From contig NC_014306.1 in the NCBI RefSeq assembly GCF_000196615.1, forward strand, positions 1,674,001 to 1,738,000: a stretch of 64,000 nucleotides of DNA. The letters are read 5' to 3'. This document shows, piece by piece, positions 10,235-22,144 of the stretch (position 1 is the stretch's first letter; every line of letters begins with the position of its first letter). The notes under the pieces are model-generated. The model made no database searches. It saw only the letters and a program-made list of their open reading frames with translations, and had not been told where the DNA came from. The DNA is from Erwinia billingiae Eb661 (GTDB lineage: Bacteria; Pseudomonadota; Gammaproteobacteria; Enterobacterales; Enterobacteriaceae). The position numbers were made by a program, and so were the translations under genes.

Positions 10235-11574
10235 GTGAATACTCTGTCTCTGGATTTCTCCCACAATGAATTTCAGCCTCTGGCCGCCCGTATGCGGCCA
10301 GCGATGCTGGCAGAATATATTGGGCAGCAGCACCTGCTGGCTGCCGGTAAGCCTCTGCCACGCGCCATCGAGGCTGGGCATCTGCATTCGATGATCCTGT
10401 GGGGGCCGCCAGGGACAGGAAAAACCACGCTGGCCGAAATTATCGGCCGTTACGGCCAGGCTGATGTGGAACGCATCTCCGCAGTGACGTCGGGCGTAAA
10501 AGAGATCCGCGAAGCCATCGAGCGCGCGAGGCAAAACCGCGATGCCGGGCGTCGCACCATCCTGTTTGTCGATGAAGTTCACCGTTTTAACAAAAGTCAG
10601 CAGGATGCGTTTCTGCCACATATTGAAGATGGCACCATCACCTTTATCGGTGCCACAACGGAAAACCCGTCGTTTGAGCTAAATTCAGCACTGCTTTCCC
10701 GTGCCCGCGTCTATCTGCTGAAATCGCTAACCAGTGAAGACATCGAAATCGTGCTCGATCAGGCCATGAAAGACAGCGATCGCGGTTATGGCAAAGAGAA
10801 TATCGTTCTGCCTGAGGGTACGCGCAGGATGATTGCCGAACTGGTTAACGGCGATGCTCGCCGTGCGCTAAACACGCTGGAGATGATGGCCGATATGGCC
10901 GAGGTCAACAGCAAAGGCAAGCGGGAGCTGACGGCTCAACTGCTGAACGAAGTGTCAGGCGAACGCAGCGCCAGGTTCGATAATAAAGGCGATCGCTTTT
11001 ACGATCTGATTTCGGCACTGCATAAATCGGTACGTGGCTCAGCACCTGATGCCGCCCTGTACTGGTATGCCCGTATTATTACCGCGGGTGGCGATCCGCT
11101 GTACGTTGCCCGTCGCTTGCTGGCAATCGCCTCGGAGGATGTGGGGAATGCCGATCCCCGGGGAATGCAGGTCGCTATTTCCGCCTGGGACTGTTTTACT
11201 CGCGTTGGGCCAGCGGAAGGGGAACGCGCGATTGCCCAGGCTATCGTCTATCTGGCTTGTGCACCGAAGAGCAACGCGGTTTATACAGCGTTTAAAGCCG
11301 CGATGCGCGACGCAAAAGATAATCCAGATTTCGATGTGCCTGAACATCTGCGAAACGCGCCGACCAAGCTGATGAAAGAAATGGGGCTGGGTGCGGAATA
11401 CCGATATGCCCACGACGAGCCGAACGCCTATGCGGCTGGTGAGGACTACTTCCCCTCTGAAATGGCACAAACGCGGTACTACCGACCGACTTCCAGAGGT
11501 CTTGAAGGGAAGATCGGTGAAAAGCTAGCCTGGCTGGCTGAGCAGGATCAAAATAGCCCGACAAAACGCTACCG

Positions 11575-11578
<4 letters not shown>
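10235..11578 (+). CDS. rarA: Replication-associated recombination ATPase RarA (MgsA)
   Basis: This 447-aa AAA+ ATPase is related to clamp loaders and acts at stalled replication forks with SSB. Walker A is GPPGTGKT at 57-64, Walker B is LFVDEVHRF near 112, and sensor 1 is in [11 protein letters not shown]-terminal tetramerisation domain ends in NSPTKRYR. The start is GTG at 10235, which gives [16 protein letters not shown] in register with E. coli RarA. Only 7 nt separate it from the lolA stop. Confidence 0.96.
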
Positions 11579-12964
<1,386 letters not shown>

Positions 12965-12983
12965 TTTCTGACGTGCTCCTGCT

Positions 12984-13019
12984 AAAAAGCCTGCTGGTTA
13001 CGCCCGCAGGCTTTTTTTT
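12984..13019 (+). terminator. Rho-independent terminator of serS
   Basis: AGCCTGC (12988-12994) pairs with GCAGGCT (13006-13012), followed by a run of eight T. The stem can extend through A-T pairs on its outer side. Confidence 0.92.
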
Positions 13020-13322
13020 GTTTAAGGCCCGGCGTATAGCAAAAATCGTCTGCATCGCTACGGCAATATTTTTTAATCAAAGTAATCAATGGGACAGGAA
13101 ATTTATCTGATTATGAGACTCGGGTGTAAATAAAAGCGTCATAATTTCAATCGGTTAATCGTGCCCTGTAAATCAGTCTGTTTCTGCCTTCTTTGGCATG
13201 ATAAGTAATTTAAATCATCGCTAATCCCTTTGGGCTTCAGCCTTTTTTTGCCAGATTGACTTTTATTCCGTCAGTGGCATTATGCGCGCAAAATCATCTC
13301 TTCTTTTGGTAGTTCCGCCACT
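13020..13322. other. serS-ycaD intergenic region, no gene seen
   Basis: The stretch between the serS terminator and ycaD is AT-richer than its flanks and holds no credible frame. In E. coli this is where dmsABC and ycaC lie, and no remnant of them is recognisable here. The only clear signal is the candidate ycaD promoter near its right end. Confidence 0.5.
13256..13283 (+). promoter_or_regulatory. Candidate ycaD promoter
   Basis: TTGACT (5/6 of the -35 consensus) at 13256-13261 and CATTAT (4/6 of the -10) at 13278-13283 are separated by 16 bp. They lie 40 nt before the ycaD ATG. Confidence 0.4.
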
Positions 13323-14474
13323 ATGTCCACCTGGTCTCGCCCTGTTATTGTGCTGCTTTGCGGCCTTCTGCTGCTGACGATTTCGATCGCCGTGCTGAAT
13401 ACGCTGGTGCCGCTTTGGCTCACGCACGATTTCCTGCCAACGTGGCAGGTTGGGGTGGTCAGTTCTTCTTACTACACCGGTAATCTGGCAGGCACTCTGG
13501 TTGCAGGTTGGGCAATCAAACGACTGGGCTTTAACCGCAGCTATTACATCGCTTCAGTGCTCTTTGCGCTGGCTACCGCCGCGTTAGGGCTGGAAAGCGG
13601 TTTCTGGGTTTGGGCTATGTGGCGTTTTGTTGCCGGAATTGGCTGCGCACTGATTTGGGTTATCGTTGAAAGCGCCTTGCTGTGCAGTGGAACGCTACGT
13701 AATCGTGGTCAGCTGCTGGCTGCCTATATGATTGTCTACTATATCGGTACCGTTGCCGGTCAGCTGTTGGTGAGCAAGGTTTCCACAGAACTGCTGCATG
13801 TTCTGCCGTGGGTAACCGGTATAATCGTGGCGGCTATCCTGCCGCTGGTCTTCACCAAAGTGACGGCCAAGGGGGACGACACGGAAGCCGCACCAGGACG
13901 TATGTGGCCAATGCTGCGCCGTCGTAGCGCGCGTTTGGGTATCAACGGCTGCATCATCTCCGGCATCCTTCTTGGTTCGTTATATGGTCTTATGCCGCTG
14001 TATCTTTCCCATCAGGGGATGAATGATGCCACGGTGGGATACTGGATGGCTTTGATGGTCAGCGCCGGAATTGTCGGGCAATGGCCTGTGGGTCGCCTGG
14101 CCGATCGCTATGGCCGCCTGCTGGTGCTGCGCGTACAGGTGTTTGTGGTTATCCTCGGCGCCTTTGCGATGTTGGGTAATGCGGCAATGGCACCTGCGCT
14201 GTTTGTGTTGGGTTGTGCCGGCTTTACGTTGTATCCGGTTGCCATGTCCTGGGCCTGTGAAACGGTCGCTCATCATGAGCTGGTCGCAATGAATCAGGCT
14301 CTGTTACTGAGCTATACCGTTGGCAGTCTGCTTGGCCCGGCGATGACCTCAATGCTGATGCAGAACTATTCTGACCCTGTGCTGTTTATGATGATTGCCG
14401 CTGTGGCCTTTGTCTATTTGGTGATGCTGCTGCGTAAATCTGATAAGCAAGCCACGCCATTCGCGCAAGCCTGA
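13323..14474 (+). CDS. ycaD: YcaD-family MFS transporter, substrate unknown
   Basis: This 383-aa inner-membrane protein has about twelve hydrophobic helices. It contains MFS signature loops, including the [14 protein letters not shown] segment between helices 8 and 9, and a first-half [13 protein letters not shown] loop. Overall it follows E. coli YcaD (382 aa). The substrate of this family is not established. It stands alone, converging on pflA, and shares with it a perfect bidirectional terminator. In E. coli it lies close to dmsABC and ycaC, which are absent here. Confidence 0.9.
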   Translation: MSTWSRPVIVLLCGLLLLTISIAVLNTLVPLWLTHDFLPTWQVGVVSSSYYTGNLAGTLVAGWAIKRLGFNRSYYIASVLFALATAALGLESGFWVWAMWRFVAGIGCALIWVIVESALLCSGTLRNRGQLLAAYMIVYYIGTVAGQLLVSKVSTELLHVLPWVTGIIVAAILPLVFTKVTAKGDDTEAAPGRMWPMLRRRSARLGINGCIISGILLGSLYGLMPLYLSHQGMNDATVGYWMALMVSAGIVGQWPVGRLADRYGRLLVLRVQVFVVILGAFAMLGNAAMAPALFVLGCAGFTLYPVAMSWACETVAHHELVAMNQALLLSYTVGSLLGPAMTSMLMQNYSDPVLFMMIAAVAFVYLVMLLRKSDKQATPFAQA

Positions 14475-14486
14475 TACTGCGTACGC

Positions 14487-14520
14487 AATAAAAATGGCGC
14501 CATTGGGCGCCATTTTTATT
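14487..14520. terminator. Bidirectional terminator between ycaD and pflA
   Basis: A perfect 15-bp stem, AATAAAAATGGCGCC and GGCGCCATTTTTATT, encloses an ATTG loop. The A/T flanks supply a T-tract on both strands, so it serves ycaD (+) and pflA (-). Confidence 0.93.
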
Positions 14521-14537
14521 TGTGCTGTTTGAGAGGA

Positions 14538-15278
14538 TCAGTACATCACCTTGTGGCCGTAACCTTCAAGAATGGATTTAACCCGGTCCATCGTTTCCGC
14601 CTTCGGTGGATGCACGCCGTCCAGTTTGTACTCCTCGCCCATCGCGACCCATTTATGCTTGCCTAATTCGTGATAAGGCAGCAGCTCGATTTTTTCCACG
14701 TTGCCCATATCCCGGGTGAATTCACCCAGACGGTGTGCGGAATCATCATCATCAGAATAACCAGGCACCACAACATAACGGATCCAGGTGCGGATTTTCT
14801 TCTTAGCCAGGTAGCGGGCGAAATCCAGCGTGCGGTGGTTAGAAACCCCCACCAGGACCTGGTGAACATCATCATTGATCTGCTTCAGATCCAGCATTAC
14901 CAGATCGGTCACTTCCAGCAGTTCATCAATGACCGGGTCATAGCGACGGACAAAACCGTTGGTATCGAGGCAGGTATTGATGCCTTCAGCGTGGCAGGCT
15001 CGGAACCAGTCCCGCACAAACTCCGCCTGTAAAATTGCTTCTCCGCCTGAAGCCGTCACGCCGCCGCCGGACGCATTCATAAAGTGACGATAAGACACCA
15101 CGTCCTTCATCAATTCCTCAACGGTAATCTCTTTACCGCCATGGGTATCCCAGGTATCACGGTTGTGGCAGTAGAGGCAGCGCATCAGGCAGCCCTGGAA
15201 GAAGGTGATAAAGCGGATGCCGGGACCGTCTACAGTCCCGCAAGATTCGAATGAGTGGATACGGCCGGTGACTGACAT
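14538..15278 (-). CDS. pflA: Pyruvate formate-lyase activating enzyme (radical SAM)
   Basis: This 246-aa radical SAM enzyme makes the glycyl radical on PflB under anaerobic conditions. The [4Fe-4S] motif C-x3-C-x2-C is at residues 30, 34 and 37 ([12 protein letters not shown]). The GGE-type SAM motif (SGGEAI) and the whole length match E. coli PflA. It lies downstream of pflB, which has its own terminator in between, so pflA can be expressed separately. Confidence 0.97.
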   Translation of the reverse strand: MSVTGRIHSFESCGTVDGPGIRFITFFQGCLMRCLYCHNRDTWDTHGGKEITVEELMKDVVSYRHFMNASGGGVTASGGEAILQAEFVRDWFRACHAEGINTCLDTNGFVRRYDPVIDELLEVTDLVMLDLKQINDDVHQVLVGVSNHRTLDFARYLAKKKIRTWIRYVVVPGYSDDDDSAHRLGEFTRDMGNVEKIELLPYHELGKHKWVAMGEEYKLDGVHPPKAETMDRVKSILEGYGHKVMY

Positions 15279-15396
15279 TGCGATGAGTTCTCCACGGTAG
15301 ACCTGCCTTTAGCAGGTACGCAGTCTTTAGCTGCGTTAAGTCTGTTTTGCCAGCGGTCTGGTTGGACGGTCAGGCTGCTGGCAAACAAGGCTTTTG

Positions 15397-15422
15397 AAAA
15401 GGCTCCACCGAAGTGGAGCCTT
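15397..15422 (-). terminator. Terminator of focA-pflB
   Basis: On the minus strand GGCTCCAC and GTGGAGCC form a perfect stem around a TTCG loop closed by C-G, extended by A-T pairs and followed by TTTT. It lies just past the pflB stop. Confidence 0.88.
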
Positions 15423-15435
15423 ACTGCTTCGCTAA

Positions 15436-17718
15436 TTACATACTCTTAGTGAAGGTACGGGTGATCACATCCTGCTGCTGCTCTTTAGTTAATGAGTTAA
15501 AGCGAACGGCATAACCCGAAACGCGAATGGTCAGCTGCGGATATTTTTCCGGATCTTCCATCGCTTCTAACAGCATCTCGCGGTTCATCACGTTGACGTT
15601 GAGGTGCTGACCGCCTTCGATATTGGCTTCATGGTGGAAGTAACCATCCATCAGACCAGCCAGGTTCGCTTTACGCACATCATCATCTTTGCCTAACGCA
15701 TTCGGCACGATGGAGAAGGTGTAAGAGATCCCGTCTTTCGCGTAGGCAAACGGCAGTTTAGCGACCGATGTCAGTGAAGCGACTGCACCTTTCTGATCGC
15801 GACCGTGCATTGGGTTAGCACCTGGTCCAAATGGTGCGCCAGCGCGACGGCCATCAGGTGTGTTACCGGTTTTCTTACCATACACCACGTTAGAGGTGAT
15901 GGTGAGCACAGACTGAGTAGGAACGGCGTTACGGTAAGTTTGCAGTTTCTGAATTTTCTTCATGAAACGTTCAACCAGGTCGCAGGCAATGTCATCTACA
16001 CGGGAGTCGTTGTTACCAAACTGTGGATATTCGCCTTCAATTTTGAAGTCAACAGCCAGACCATCTTCATCACGAATGGTGGAGACTTTCGCGTATTTGA
16101 TAGCCGACAGGGAGTCAGCCGCAACGGACAGACCAGCGATACCACACGCCATAGTGCGATAAACATCACGGTCATGCAGCGCCATCAGTGAGGCTTCATA
16201 GCTGTATTTGTCATGCATATAGTGAATGACGTTCAGCGCAGTCACATACTGTTTGGCCAGCCAGTCCATAAAGTGATCCATACGATCCATCACTTTATTG
16301 TATTCCAGCACCTCGTCCATCATTGGCGCTTCTTTCGGGCCCACCTGCATTTTCATTTTTTCATCCACGCCGCCGTTGATGGCATACAGCATGGTTTTAG
16401 CAAGGTTGGCACGCGCACCGAAGAACTGCATTTGTTTGCCGACAATCATCGGGCTTACACAACAGGCGATGGCATAGTCATCGTTGTTGAAGTCAGGACG
16501 CATCAAATCGTCGTTTTCATACTGGACAGAAGAGGTATCGATCGAGACTTTCGCCGCAAATTTCTTAAAGTTCTGCGGCAGCTTTTCAGACCACAGAATG
16601 GTCATGTTCGGTTCCGGTGAAGGCCCCATAGTGTAAAGGGTATTCAGGAAACGGAAGCTGCTTTTGCTCACCAGCGTACGGCCATCAACGCCCATACCCG
16701 CCAGGGATTCTGTTGCCCAGATTGGGTCACCCGAGAACAGTTCATCGTATTCCGGCGTACGCAGGAAGCGAACCATACGCAGTTTCATCACCAGGTGGTC
16801 AATCAGTTCCTGAGCGTCGGTCTCAGTAATTTTACCTGCCTGCAGATCCCGTTCGATATAGATATCCAGGAAGGTAGAAACACGGCCGAACGACATTGCT
16901 GCACCGTTCTGAGATTTCACTGCGGCCAGATAACCGAAGTAAGTCCACTGAACCGCTTCCTGCGCCGTTTTCGCCGGGCCAGAAATGTCACAACCGTATT
17001 TTGCTGCCATCTCTTTGATCTGCTGCAGCGCATGATGCTGATCGGCAATCTCTTCACGCAGACGGATAGTGGCTTCAAGGTTTACGCCATTTTCCATATC
17101 TGCCTGCAGCGAGGTGAACTGCGCAAATTTATCTTTCATCAGCATGTCGATGCCGTACAGGGCAACACGACGGTAGTCACCGATGATGCGACCGCGACCA
17201 TACGCATCTGGCAGACCGGTCAGCACGCCAGATTTACGGCAGCGCAGGATGTCCGGTGTGTAGACGTCGAACACGCCCTGATTGTGGGTTTTACGGTATT
17301 CGCTGAAGATTTTTTTCAGGCCCGGATCCAGTTCACGACCGTAAACTTTACAGGAGCCTTCCACCATTTTGATGCCGCCGTAAGGGATCAGGCCGCGTTT
17401 TAATGGCGCTTCAGTCTGCAAACCCACGATGGTTTCCAGTTTTTTATTGATGTAGCCCGCATCATGAGAGGTGATGGTCGAAGCCAGGTCGGTATCAAAA
17501 TCTACTGGCGCATGGGTACGGTTTTCCTGTTTGATGCCTTCCATCACCTTGTCCCACAGGGACGTGGTGGCTGCGGTGGCACCGCTCAGGAAGGATTCAT
17601 CACCTTCATACGGGGTATAGTTTTTCTGAATGAAGTCACGCACGTCAATGCTGTTCTGCCATTCGCCTTGTGCAAAGCTTTCCCAGGCCGCGACCTGTTT
17701 TTCGTTGTGCTCGCTCAT
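15436..17718 (-). CDS. pflB: Pyruvate formate-lyase
   Basis: This 760-aa glycyl-radical enzyme splits pyruvate with CoA into acetyl-CoA and formate, the key step of anaerobic sugar catabolism. The catalytic pair is in AIACCVSPM (Cys 419-420 counting Met) and the radical Gly is in RVSGYAVRF (Gly 735 counting Met, 734 in the mature enzyme). Length equals E. coli PflB. It is cotranscribed with the formate channel gene focA upstream and activated by the product of the downstream pflA. Confidence 0.98.
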   Translation of the reverse strand: MSEHNEKQVAAWESFAQGEWQNSIDVRDFIQKNYTPYEGDESFLSGATAATTSLWDKVMEGIKQENRTHAPVDFDTDLASTITSHDAGYINKKLETIVGLQTEAPLKRGLIPYGGIKMVEGSCKVYGRELDPGLKKIFSEYRKTHNQGVFDVYTPDILRCRKSGVLTGLPDAYGRGRIIGDYRRVALYGIDMLMKDKFAQFTSLQADMENGVNLEATIRLREEIADQHHALQQIKEMAAKYGCDISGPAKTAQEAVQWTYFGYLAAVKSQNGAAMSFGRVSTFLDIYIERDLQAGKITETDAQELIDHLVMKLRMVRFLRTPEYDELFSGDPIWATESLAGMGVDGRTLVSKSSFRFLNTLYTMGPSPEPNMTILWSEKLPQNFKKFAAKVSIDTSSVQYENDDLMRPDFNNDDYAIACCVSPMIVGKQMQFFGARANLAKTMLYAINGGVDEKMKMQVGPKEAPMMDEVLEYNKVMDRMDHFMDWLAKQYVTALNVIHYMHDKYSYEASLMALHDRDVYRTMACGIAGLSVAADSLSAIKYAKVSTIRDEDGLAVDFKIEGEYPQFGNNDSRVDDIACDLVERFMKKIQKLQTYRNAVPTQSVLTITSNVVYGKKTGNTPDGRRAGAPFGPGANPMHGRDQKGAVASLTSVAKLPFAYAKDGISYTFSIVPNALGKDDDVRKANLAGLMDGYFHHEANIEGGQHLNVNVMNREMLLEAMEDPEKYPQLTIRVSGYAVRFNSLTKEQQQDVITRTFTKSM

Positions 17719-17802
17719 TTGATACCTACCTTAATTACGTGGAGTTCTGGTGTTCCTGCTGCCAGCCGTCAGCAACAGGCGCTAAATCAGTTTGTGGCGC
17801 AA

Positions 17803-18660
17803 TCAGTCATGACCGCTGTCGCGCAGATAAATCACCCAATAAGTCAATCCAACCAGGAAACCGCCGCCGATAATGTTGCCTATCGTCACCGGGATCAGAT
17901 TATCGGTAATAAAGTCGCTGACGGTCAGGTGTGAGAACTGGGCAGCGGTTGTCCCTGTTGCCTGCCAAAATTCGGGGCCAGAGAAGTCCCGGATAACGAT
18001 GGCCAGTGGGACAAGAAACATATTGGCAATGCTGTGCTCAAAGCCGCTGGCCACGAACATCGCGACCGGAAGCAGCATCGCTAACATTTTGTCTGTCAGG
18101 GTCCGGCCGGAATAGCTCATCCATACCGCCATACAGACCATCAGATTCGCCAGGATCCCCAGGCAGACCGCTTCAAGGAAAGTATGGTGCATTTTATGGT
18201 CAGCGGTTTGCAGGACATTGAGCCCCCAGGCACCGTTGGCCGCCATTGCCTGTCCAGCGAACCAAATCAGAGCCACGAAGAACATCGCACCGAAGAAGTT
18301 GCCGACGTACACGATGATCCAGTTGCGGGCCAGCTGTAACCAACTGATGCGTCCGCTGGCTTTCGCGACGATGGTCAGTACGGTTGAGGTGAACAGGTCA
18401 GCCCCACAGACGACGACCAGCATCAGACCGAGAGAGAAGCACAGACCCCCCACCAGTTTGCTCATGCCCCAGGGGGACGTACCAGAACCCGTAGTGGCAG
18501 TGATATAGAAGACAAACGCGATGGAGATGAAGACACCGGCGGTGATCGCCAGAAAAAATGTGGTGAAGGGTTTTTTTGTCGCTTTATAAACGCCGGCTTC
18601 TTCGGCCACTTTGGCCATTTCAGACGGTAAGAGTAAGTCGAACGGGTTGCCAGCTTTCAC
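17803..18660 (-). CDS. focA: Formate channel FocA
   Basis: This 285-aa pentameric inner-membrane channel of the FNT family moves formate in and out of the cell. Six membrane helices are visible. The pore residues known from E. coli are present: Thr91 (in ADLFTSTV) and His209 (in ASGFEHSIANMF). The first gene of focA-pflB, it produces the exporter for the formate that PflB makes. A class II FNR site lies upstream. Confidence 0.97.
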   Translation of the reverse strand: MKAGNPFDLLLPSEMAKVAEEAGVYKATKKPFTTFFLAITAGVFISIAFVFYITATTGSGTSPWGMSKLVGGLCFSLGLMLVVVCGADLFTSTVLTIVAKASGRISWLQLARNWIIVYVGNFFGAMFFVALIWFAGQAMAANGAWGLNVLQTADHKMHHTFLEAVCLGILANLMVCMAVWMSYSGRTLTDKMLAMLLPVAMFVASGFEHSIANMFLVPLAIVIRDFSGPEFWQATGTTAAQFSHLTVSDFITDNLIPVTIGNIIGGGFLVGLTYWVIYLRDSGHD

Positions 18661-18720
18661 ACTAACTACTCCCTAAATTAGTCAACGACGAAATACTAAC
18701 AAAGGAGTATAGGTTAGAAA

Positions 18721-18734
18721 TTGATGTGGATCAT
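18721..18734 (-). promoter_or_regulatory. FNR site of focA-pflB
   Basis: TTGATGTGGATCAT matches the FNR consensus TTGAT-N4-ATCAA at all but the last position. If it is a class II site centred at -41.5, transcription starts near 18686. A TAGTAT hexamer on the minus strand at 18698-18693 would then stand at -10. This explains anaerobic induction of focA-pflB. Confidence 0.8.
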
Positions 18735-18972
18735 GTTGGCCTGGAGTACCTGCGCTTAATGGCCTTTTTTAAGTAGGGTTAATGATTTAATTAATTGAAA
18801 AGTATGAATTAAATACTTTTTAATTTTCTAAAAAAAAGTTGAATTAAGCACGAATTGCGCTTTGTTTAAACGAGGTTATTCAATGAAATGTAGCTGGAAG
18901 GTTAAAGTATTCGTTTTATGACAATTAGACGTTACTTTAAAATAACATTAGAAGATTAAGAGAGTGTGGAAA

Positions 18973-19000
18973 GGGCAATCGAGACCGGTCCCGATTGCCC
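18973..19000 (-). terminator. Terminator of ycaO
   Basis: On the minus strand a perfect 9-bp stem (GGGCAATCG / CGATTGCCC) with a 10-nt loop is followed by TTTCC, starting 7 nt past the ycaO stop. Confidence 0.8.
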
Positions 19001-19007
19001 TGAAGTC

Positions 19008-20765
19008 TTATTTCCAGTTCAGGCGTTTTGCCTGTTGCAGCTTCTCGTAAGCGGCAAGCAAGGACTGATGAGCCGGGAAGGCCATAAGGTCTTCATCAAC
19101 TGACTGCAGACCATAGAAAGGGGCTTCGCCACTGATTGCAGCCGAAGCGGCTTCAACCGCATCCAGTCCGTACATCCGCACAAATGCAGTATGATACTGC
19201 ACCGGATCGCGTCCTTCTTCCTGGCTCAACAGCAGCAGCGTTTGCAGGCAACGATAGTAGTTAGCGCGCGCTGGAGTGAAGATAGAGTTGTTGAACTCCA
19301 TGGTCCATTCCGTCCAGATCAGCGCCTGATCCAGATCGCCACCGGCCAGCGCCAGCATCGCTTTCAGCTCACCAATACGCAGCGTGTACCAACCATTGTC
19401 TTTACCCGTTGCCAGGCCAAGCAACTCGCGCACACGGGTGAAGTCATCGTGACCATCTTCATCCAGACGCTCAATCAGTGACAGATAGTCCTCTTTTTCC
19501 CACTGAGTTTCTGGCAACGACAGCAGCGTTTCGCGCAGATACGCGCCCATGCTGTTGTTGGCCAACAGCAGATCTTCCGCAGGATAAATATCAGACATCC
19601 CCGGGACGATGATACGACAAGCGTAGACGTCCAGATGCTGGTAATCAGCGATGTAGACTTCCTGATCTTCAGCTTTGAAGATTGCCATCAGCGTCGCGAA
19701 CTCTTCTTCCGTTGACCCGTCGAAACGCCAGTCAACAAACGGATAATCGGCATCGTCTTTGAACATGTCCCAGGAGATCAGGCCGCTTGAATCAATGAAG
19801 TGCGTCTCGAGGTTGGCATGTTCAGCGACTTCTTCATCATCGAAGGTTGGCGGCGTGAACACATCCAAATCTTTCAGGCTACGGCCCTGCAGCAGTTCGG
19901 TAACGGTACGTTCCAGCGCCACGCCAAAGTCAGGGTGCGCGCCAAAGGAAGCGAAACAGGTGCCATTTTCTGGGTTGAAAAGGACCACGCAGATAACCGG
20001 GTACTTGCCACCGAGCGAAGCATCGTAAGAGAAAATCGGGAACCCTTCGGCTTCCAGCTTATTGATCGACTCCACCACGCCCGGATAACGATCCAGCACG
20101 GCTTGTGGGATCAACGGCAGGCTGATGGATTCGGCAATAATACGATTTTTGATGTAGCGTTCGAACACTTCAGACAGGCCCTGTACACGCGCTTCATTCG
20201 GCGTGTTGCCGGCAGACATGCCGTTGGAGACATACAGGTTACCGATGATGTTCATCGGGATATAAACCGTCTGCTGATCGGATTGGCGCGTAAATGGCAG
20301 GGCGCAAATACCACGATCGCTATTGCCTGACTGCAGATCAATCAGATCGCTGGCGCTGACTTCCTGCTCTGGATCATAAAAGGCGGTCAGACGTTCGTCC
20401 AGAATACCGGCTGGCAGGCTGTCGTCTTCTGGCAGCGGGAACCATTTTTCATTTGGGTAATGAACGAAGTCACCGTTGGCCACCTTGTTGCCCAACCAGA
20501 AGTCGGCGAAAAAGTAGTTAGTCGACAGACGTTCGAAGTATTCGCCCAGCGCCGAGGCCAGGGCAGCTTTCTTGCTGGCGCCTTTACCGTTGGTAAAACA
20601 CAGCGGGCAGTCGCGGTCTCTGATATGAACGGACCAGACGTGGGGAACCGGGTTCAGCCAGGAAGCTTCTTCAATATTGAAGCCCAGATCCTGCAATTTT
20701 TGCTGAAAGCGTGCGATGGAATCTTCCAGCGCGGCGTCTTTGCCTGGAATATACGTTTGCGTCAT
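19008..20765 (-). CDS. ycaO: YcaO, ATP-binding partner in ribosomal protein S12 methylthiolation
   Basis: This 585-aa protein has an N-terminal YcaO ATP-binding domain (about residues 50-390, with conserved runs such as ASALGEYFERLSTNYF and VQGLSEVFERYIKNR) and a C-terminal TPR-like region. E. coli YcaO enhances RimO-dependent beta-methylthiolation of S12 and is not linked to a peptide antibiotic cluster. The same is likely here, because no precursor peptide or cyclodehydratase partner lies nearby. I chose ATG 20765 (MTQTYIPGKD). A GTG three codons upstream is possible. The E. coli neighbour ycaP is missing. Confidence 0.93.
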   Translation of the reverse strand: MTQTYIPGKDAALEDSIARFQQKLQDLGFNIEEASWLNPVPHVWSVHIRDRDCPLCFTNGKGASKKAALASALGEYFERLSTNYFFADFWLGNKVANGDFVHYPNEKWFPLPEDDSLPAGILDERLTAFYDPEQEVSASDLIDLQSGNSDRGICALPFTRQSDQQTVYIPMNIIGNLYVSNGMSAGNTPNEARVQGLSEVFERYIKNRIIAESISLPLIPQAVLDRYPGVVESINKLEAEGFPIFSYDASLGGKYPVICVVLFNPENGTCFASFGAHPDFGVALERTVTELLQGRSLKDLDVFTPPTFDDEEVAEHANLETHFIDSSGLISWDMFKDDADYPFVDWRFDGSTEEEFATLMAIFKAEDQEVYIADYQHLDVYACRIIVPGMSDIYPAEDLLLANNSMGAYLRETLLSLPETQWEKEDYLSLIERLDEDGHDDFTRVRELLGLATGKDNGWYTLRIGELKAMLALAGGDLDQALIWTEWTMEFNNSIFTPARANYYRCLQTLLLLSQEEGRDPVQYHTAFVRMYGLDAVEAASAAISGEAPFYGLQSVDEDLMAFPAHQSLLAAYEKLQQAKRLNWK

Positions 20766-20976
20766 AGTGCCCACTCGTTTTGGGTTGTGCCGAAAGTGCG
20801 CAATGATACGGGGTTTCTGTCCGATCCGCTACGCGAGGGGGGAAATTACTGTAGCCACCGGCCGGCATCATTCCGGAACTGGTCGGCTGACCCGATTAAT
20901 CATTGCAGCGGCGGATGGGCAATGATAAAACCGATAGCAGAATAGCAATCGATTGATCTGAAAGTGGTGAGGGGAA

Positions 20977-22062
20977 ATGAGTCAGGTTTTCAATTTTAGC
21001 TCCGGCCCAGCGATGCTGCCGGCGGAAGTTCTGCGTCGTGCCGAACAAGAACTGCGTAACTGGCAGGGATTAGGGACGTCCGTGATGGAAATTAGCCATC
21101 GCAGTAAAGAATTTATTCAGGTTGCCGAAGAGGCTGAGAAAGATTTTCGTGACCTGTTAAAGATCCCTTCAAACTACAAAGTCTTGTTCTGTCACGGTGG
21201 GGCGCGTGCACAGTTTGCGGCGATCCCAATGAACCTGTTAGGCAATAAGACCACCGCCGATTATGTTGATGGTGGCTATTGGGCACACAGCGCAATCAAA
21301 GAAGCGCTGAAATACTGCACACCTAACGTCATCGACGCGCAAACCAAGGTAGATGGCCTGCGGGCAATCACCCCGATGAGCAGTTGGGCATTGTCTGATG
21401 ACGCTGCTTACGTTCACTACTGCCCGAATGAAACCATTGATGGCGTTGCTATTAATGAAGAGCCAGATTTTGGTGATAAAGTGGTGGTGGCCGATCTCTC
21501 CTCAACCATCCTTTCGTCCCCACTGGATATCAATCGTTACGGCGTTATCTATGCTGGCGCGCAGAAGAACATTGGACCGGCTGGCTTAACCCTGGTCATC
21601 GTTCGTGAAGACCTGTTAGGCAAAGCCAAGAAAGAGCTGCCTTCGATTCTGGATTACAAGGTGCTCAGCGAAAACGAATCGATGTTCAATACGCCACCAA
21701 CCTTTGCCTGGTACCTTTCTGGCCTGGTATTCAAATGGCTGAAAGAGCAGGGCGGCGTGGCCGAACTCGATAAGCGCAATCAGGCTAAAGCCGACCTGTT
21801 GTACAGCACCATTGATAACAGTGGTTTCTACCGTAACGAAGTGGCGACCGCCAACCGTTCTCGCATGAACGTGCCTTTCCTGCTGGCCGACTCTTCGCTG
21901 GATAACCTGTTCCTCGATGAATCTGTCGCAGCTGGCCTGCATGCGCTAAAAGGCCACCGCGTAGTTGGCGGCATGCGTGCCTCAATTTACAATGCGATGC
22001 CGTTAGAAGGTGTGAAAGCACTGACTGATTTCATGATCGATTTCGAGCGTCGTCACGGCTAA
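20977..22062 (+). CDS. serC: Phosphoserine aminotransferase
   Basis: This 361-aa PLP enzyme makes phosphoserine from 3-phosphohydroxypyruvate and also serves pyridoxine synthesis. The PLP lysine is K197 in [12 protein letters not shown]. The phosphate-binding loop reads CHGGARAQF where E. coli has GGGRGQF. GGGGAAATG gives a clear ribosome site. It is followed by aroA behind an intercistronic terminator-like hairpin, the classical mixed-function serC-aroA operon, in which both products feed enterobactin and aromatic pathways. Confidence 0.97.
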   Translation: MSQVFNFSSGPAMLPAEVLRRAEQELRNWQGLGTSVMEISHRSKEFIQVAEEAEKDFRDLLKIPSNYKVLFCHGGARAQFAAIPMNLLGNKTTADYVDGGYWAHSAIKEALKYCTPNVIDAQTKVDGLRAITPMSSWALSDDAAYVHYCPNETIDGVAINEEPDFGDKVVVADLSSTILSSPLDINRYGVIYAGAQKNIGPAGLTLVIVREDLLGKAKKELPSILDYKVLSENESMFNTPPTFAWYLSGLVFKWLKEQGGVAELDKRNQAKADLLYSTIDNSGFYRNEVATANRSRMNVPFLLADSSLDNLFLDESVAAGLHALKGHRVVGGMRASIYNAMPLEGVKALTDFMIDFERRHG

Positions 22063-22090
22063 GTCAGCCTGATTGCTCGTAGCCAGTTGG

Positions 22091-22114
22091 AACCCCGCAA
22101 GGCTGCGGGGTTTT
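22091..22114 (+). terminator. Intercistronic terminator between serC and aroA
   Basis: AACCCCGC and GCGGGGTT pair around AAGGCT and are followed by a T-rich run (TTATTGTTTTTA). It lies 28 nt past serC and 31 nt before aroA, so it probably lowers aroA relative to serC rather than ending the operon. Confidence 0.75.
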
Positions 22115-22144
22115 ATTGTTTTTAATTTGGAGAATATGTTTCGC

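Larger units (their letters stand above)
18661..19007. other. focA upstream regulatory region, strongly AT-rich
   Basis: This 347-bp gap separates focA from the 3' end of ycaO. From 18778 to about 18960 it is strongly AT-rich with A and T tracts, and no open frame is credible. In E. coli the same interval carries several focA-pfl promoters controlled by FNR, ArcA and IHF. Besides the FNR box, GTTAATGATTTAATTAAT (18778-18795) loosely resembles ArcA-type repeats. The right end holds the ycaO terminator. Confidence 0.5.

Noticed and set aside
15301..15317. Small hairpin in the pflA leader (ACCTGC / GCAGGT)
   Set aside because: Only 6 bp with no T-run or link to a known regulator, too weak to call a functional element.
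16795..17403. A 202-codon frame antisense to pflB
   Set aside because: Strong codon bias in pflB keeps the complementary frame open. There is no ribosome site and no homology that I recognise.
19008..20765. ycaO as part of a thiazole/oxazole-modified peptide cluster
   Set aside because: No precursor peptide, E1-like partner or dehydrogenase lies nearby, and the protein follows the housekeeping E. coli YcaO along its full length.
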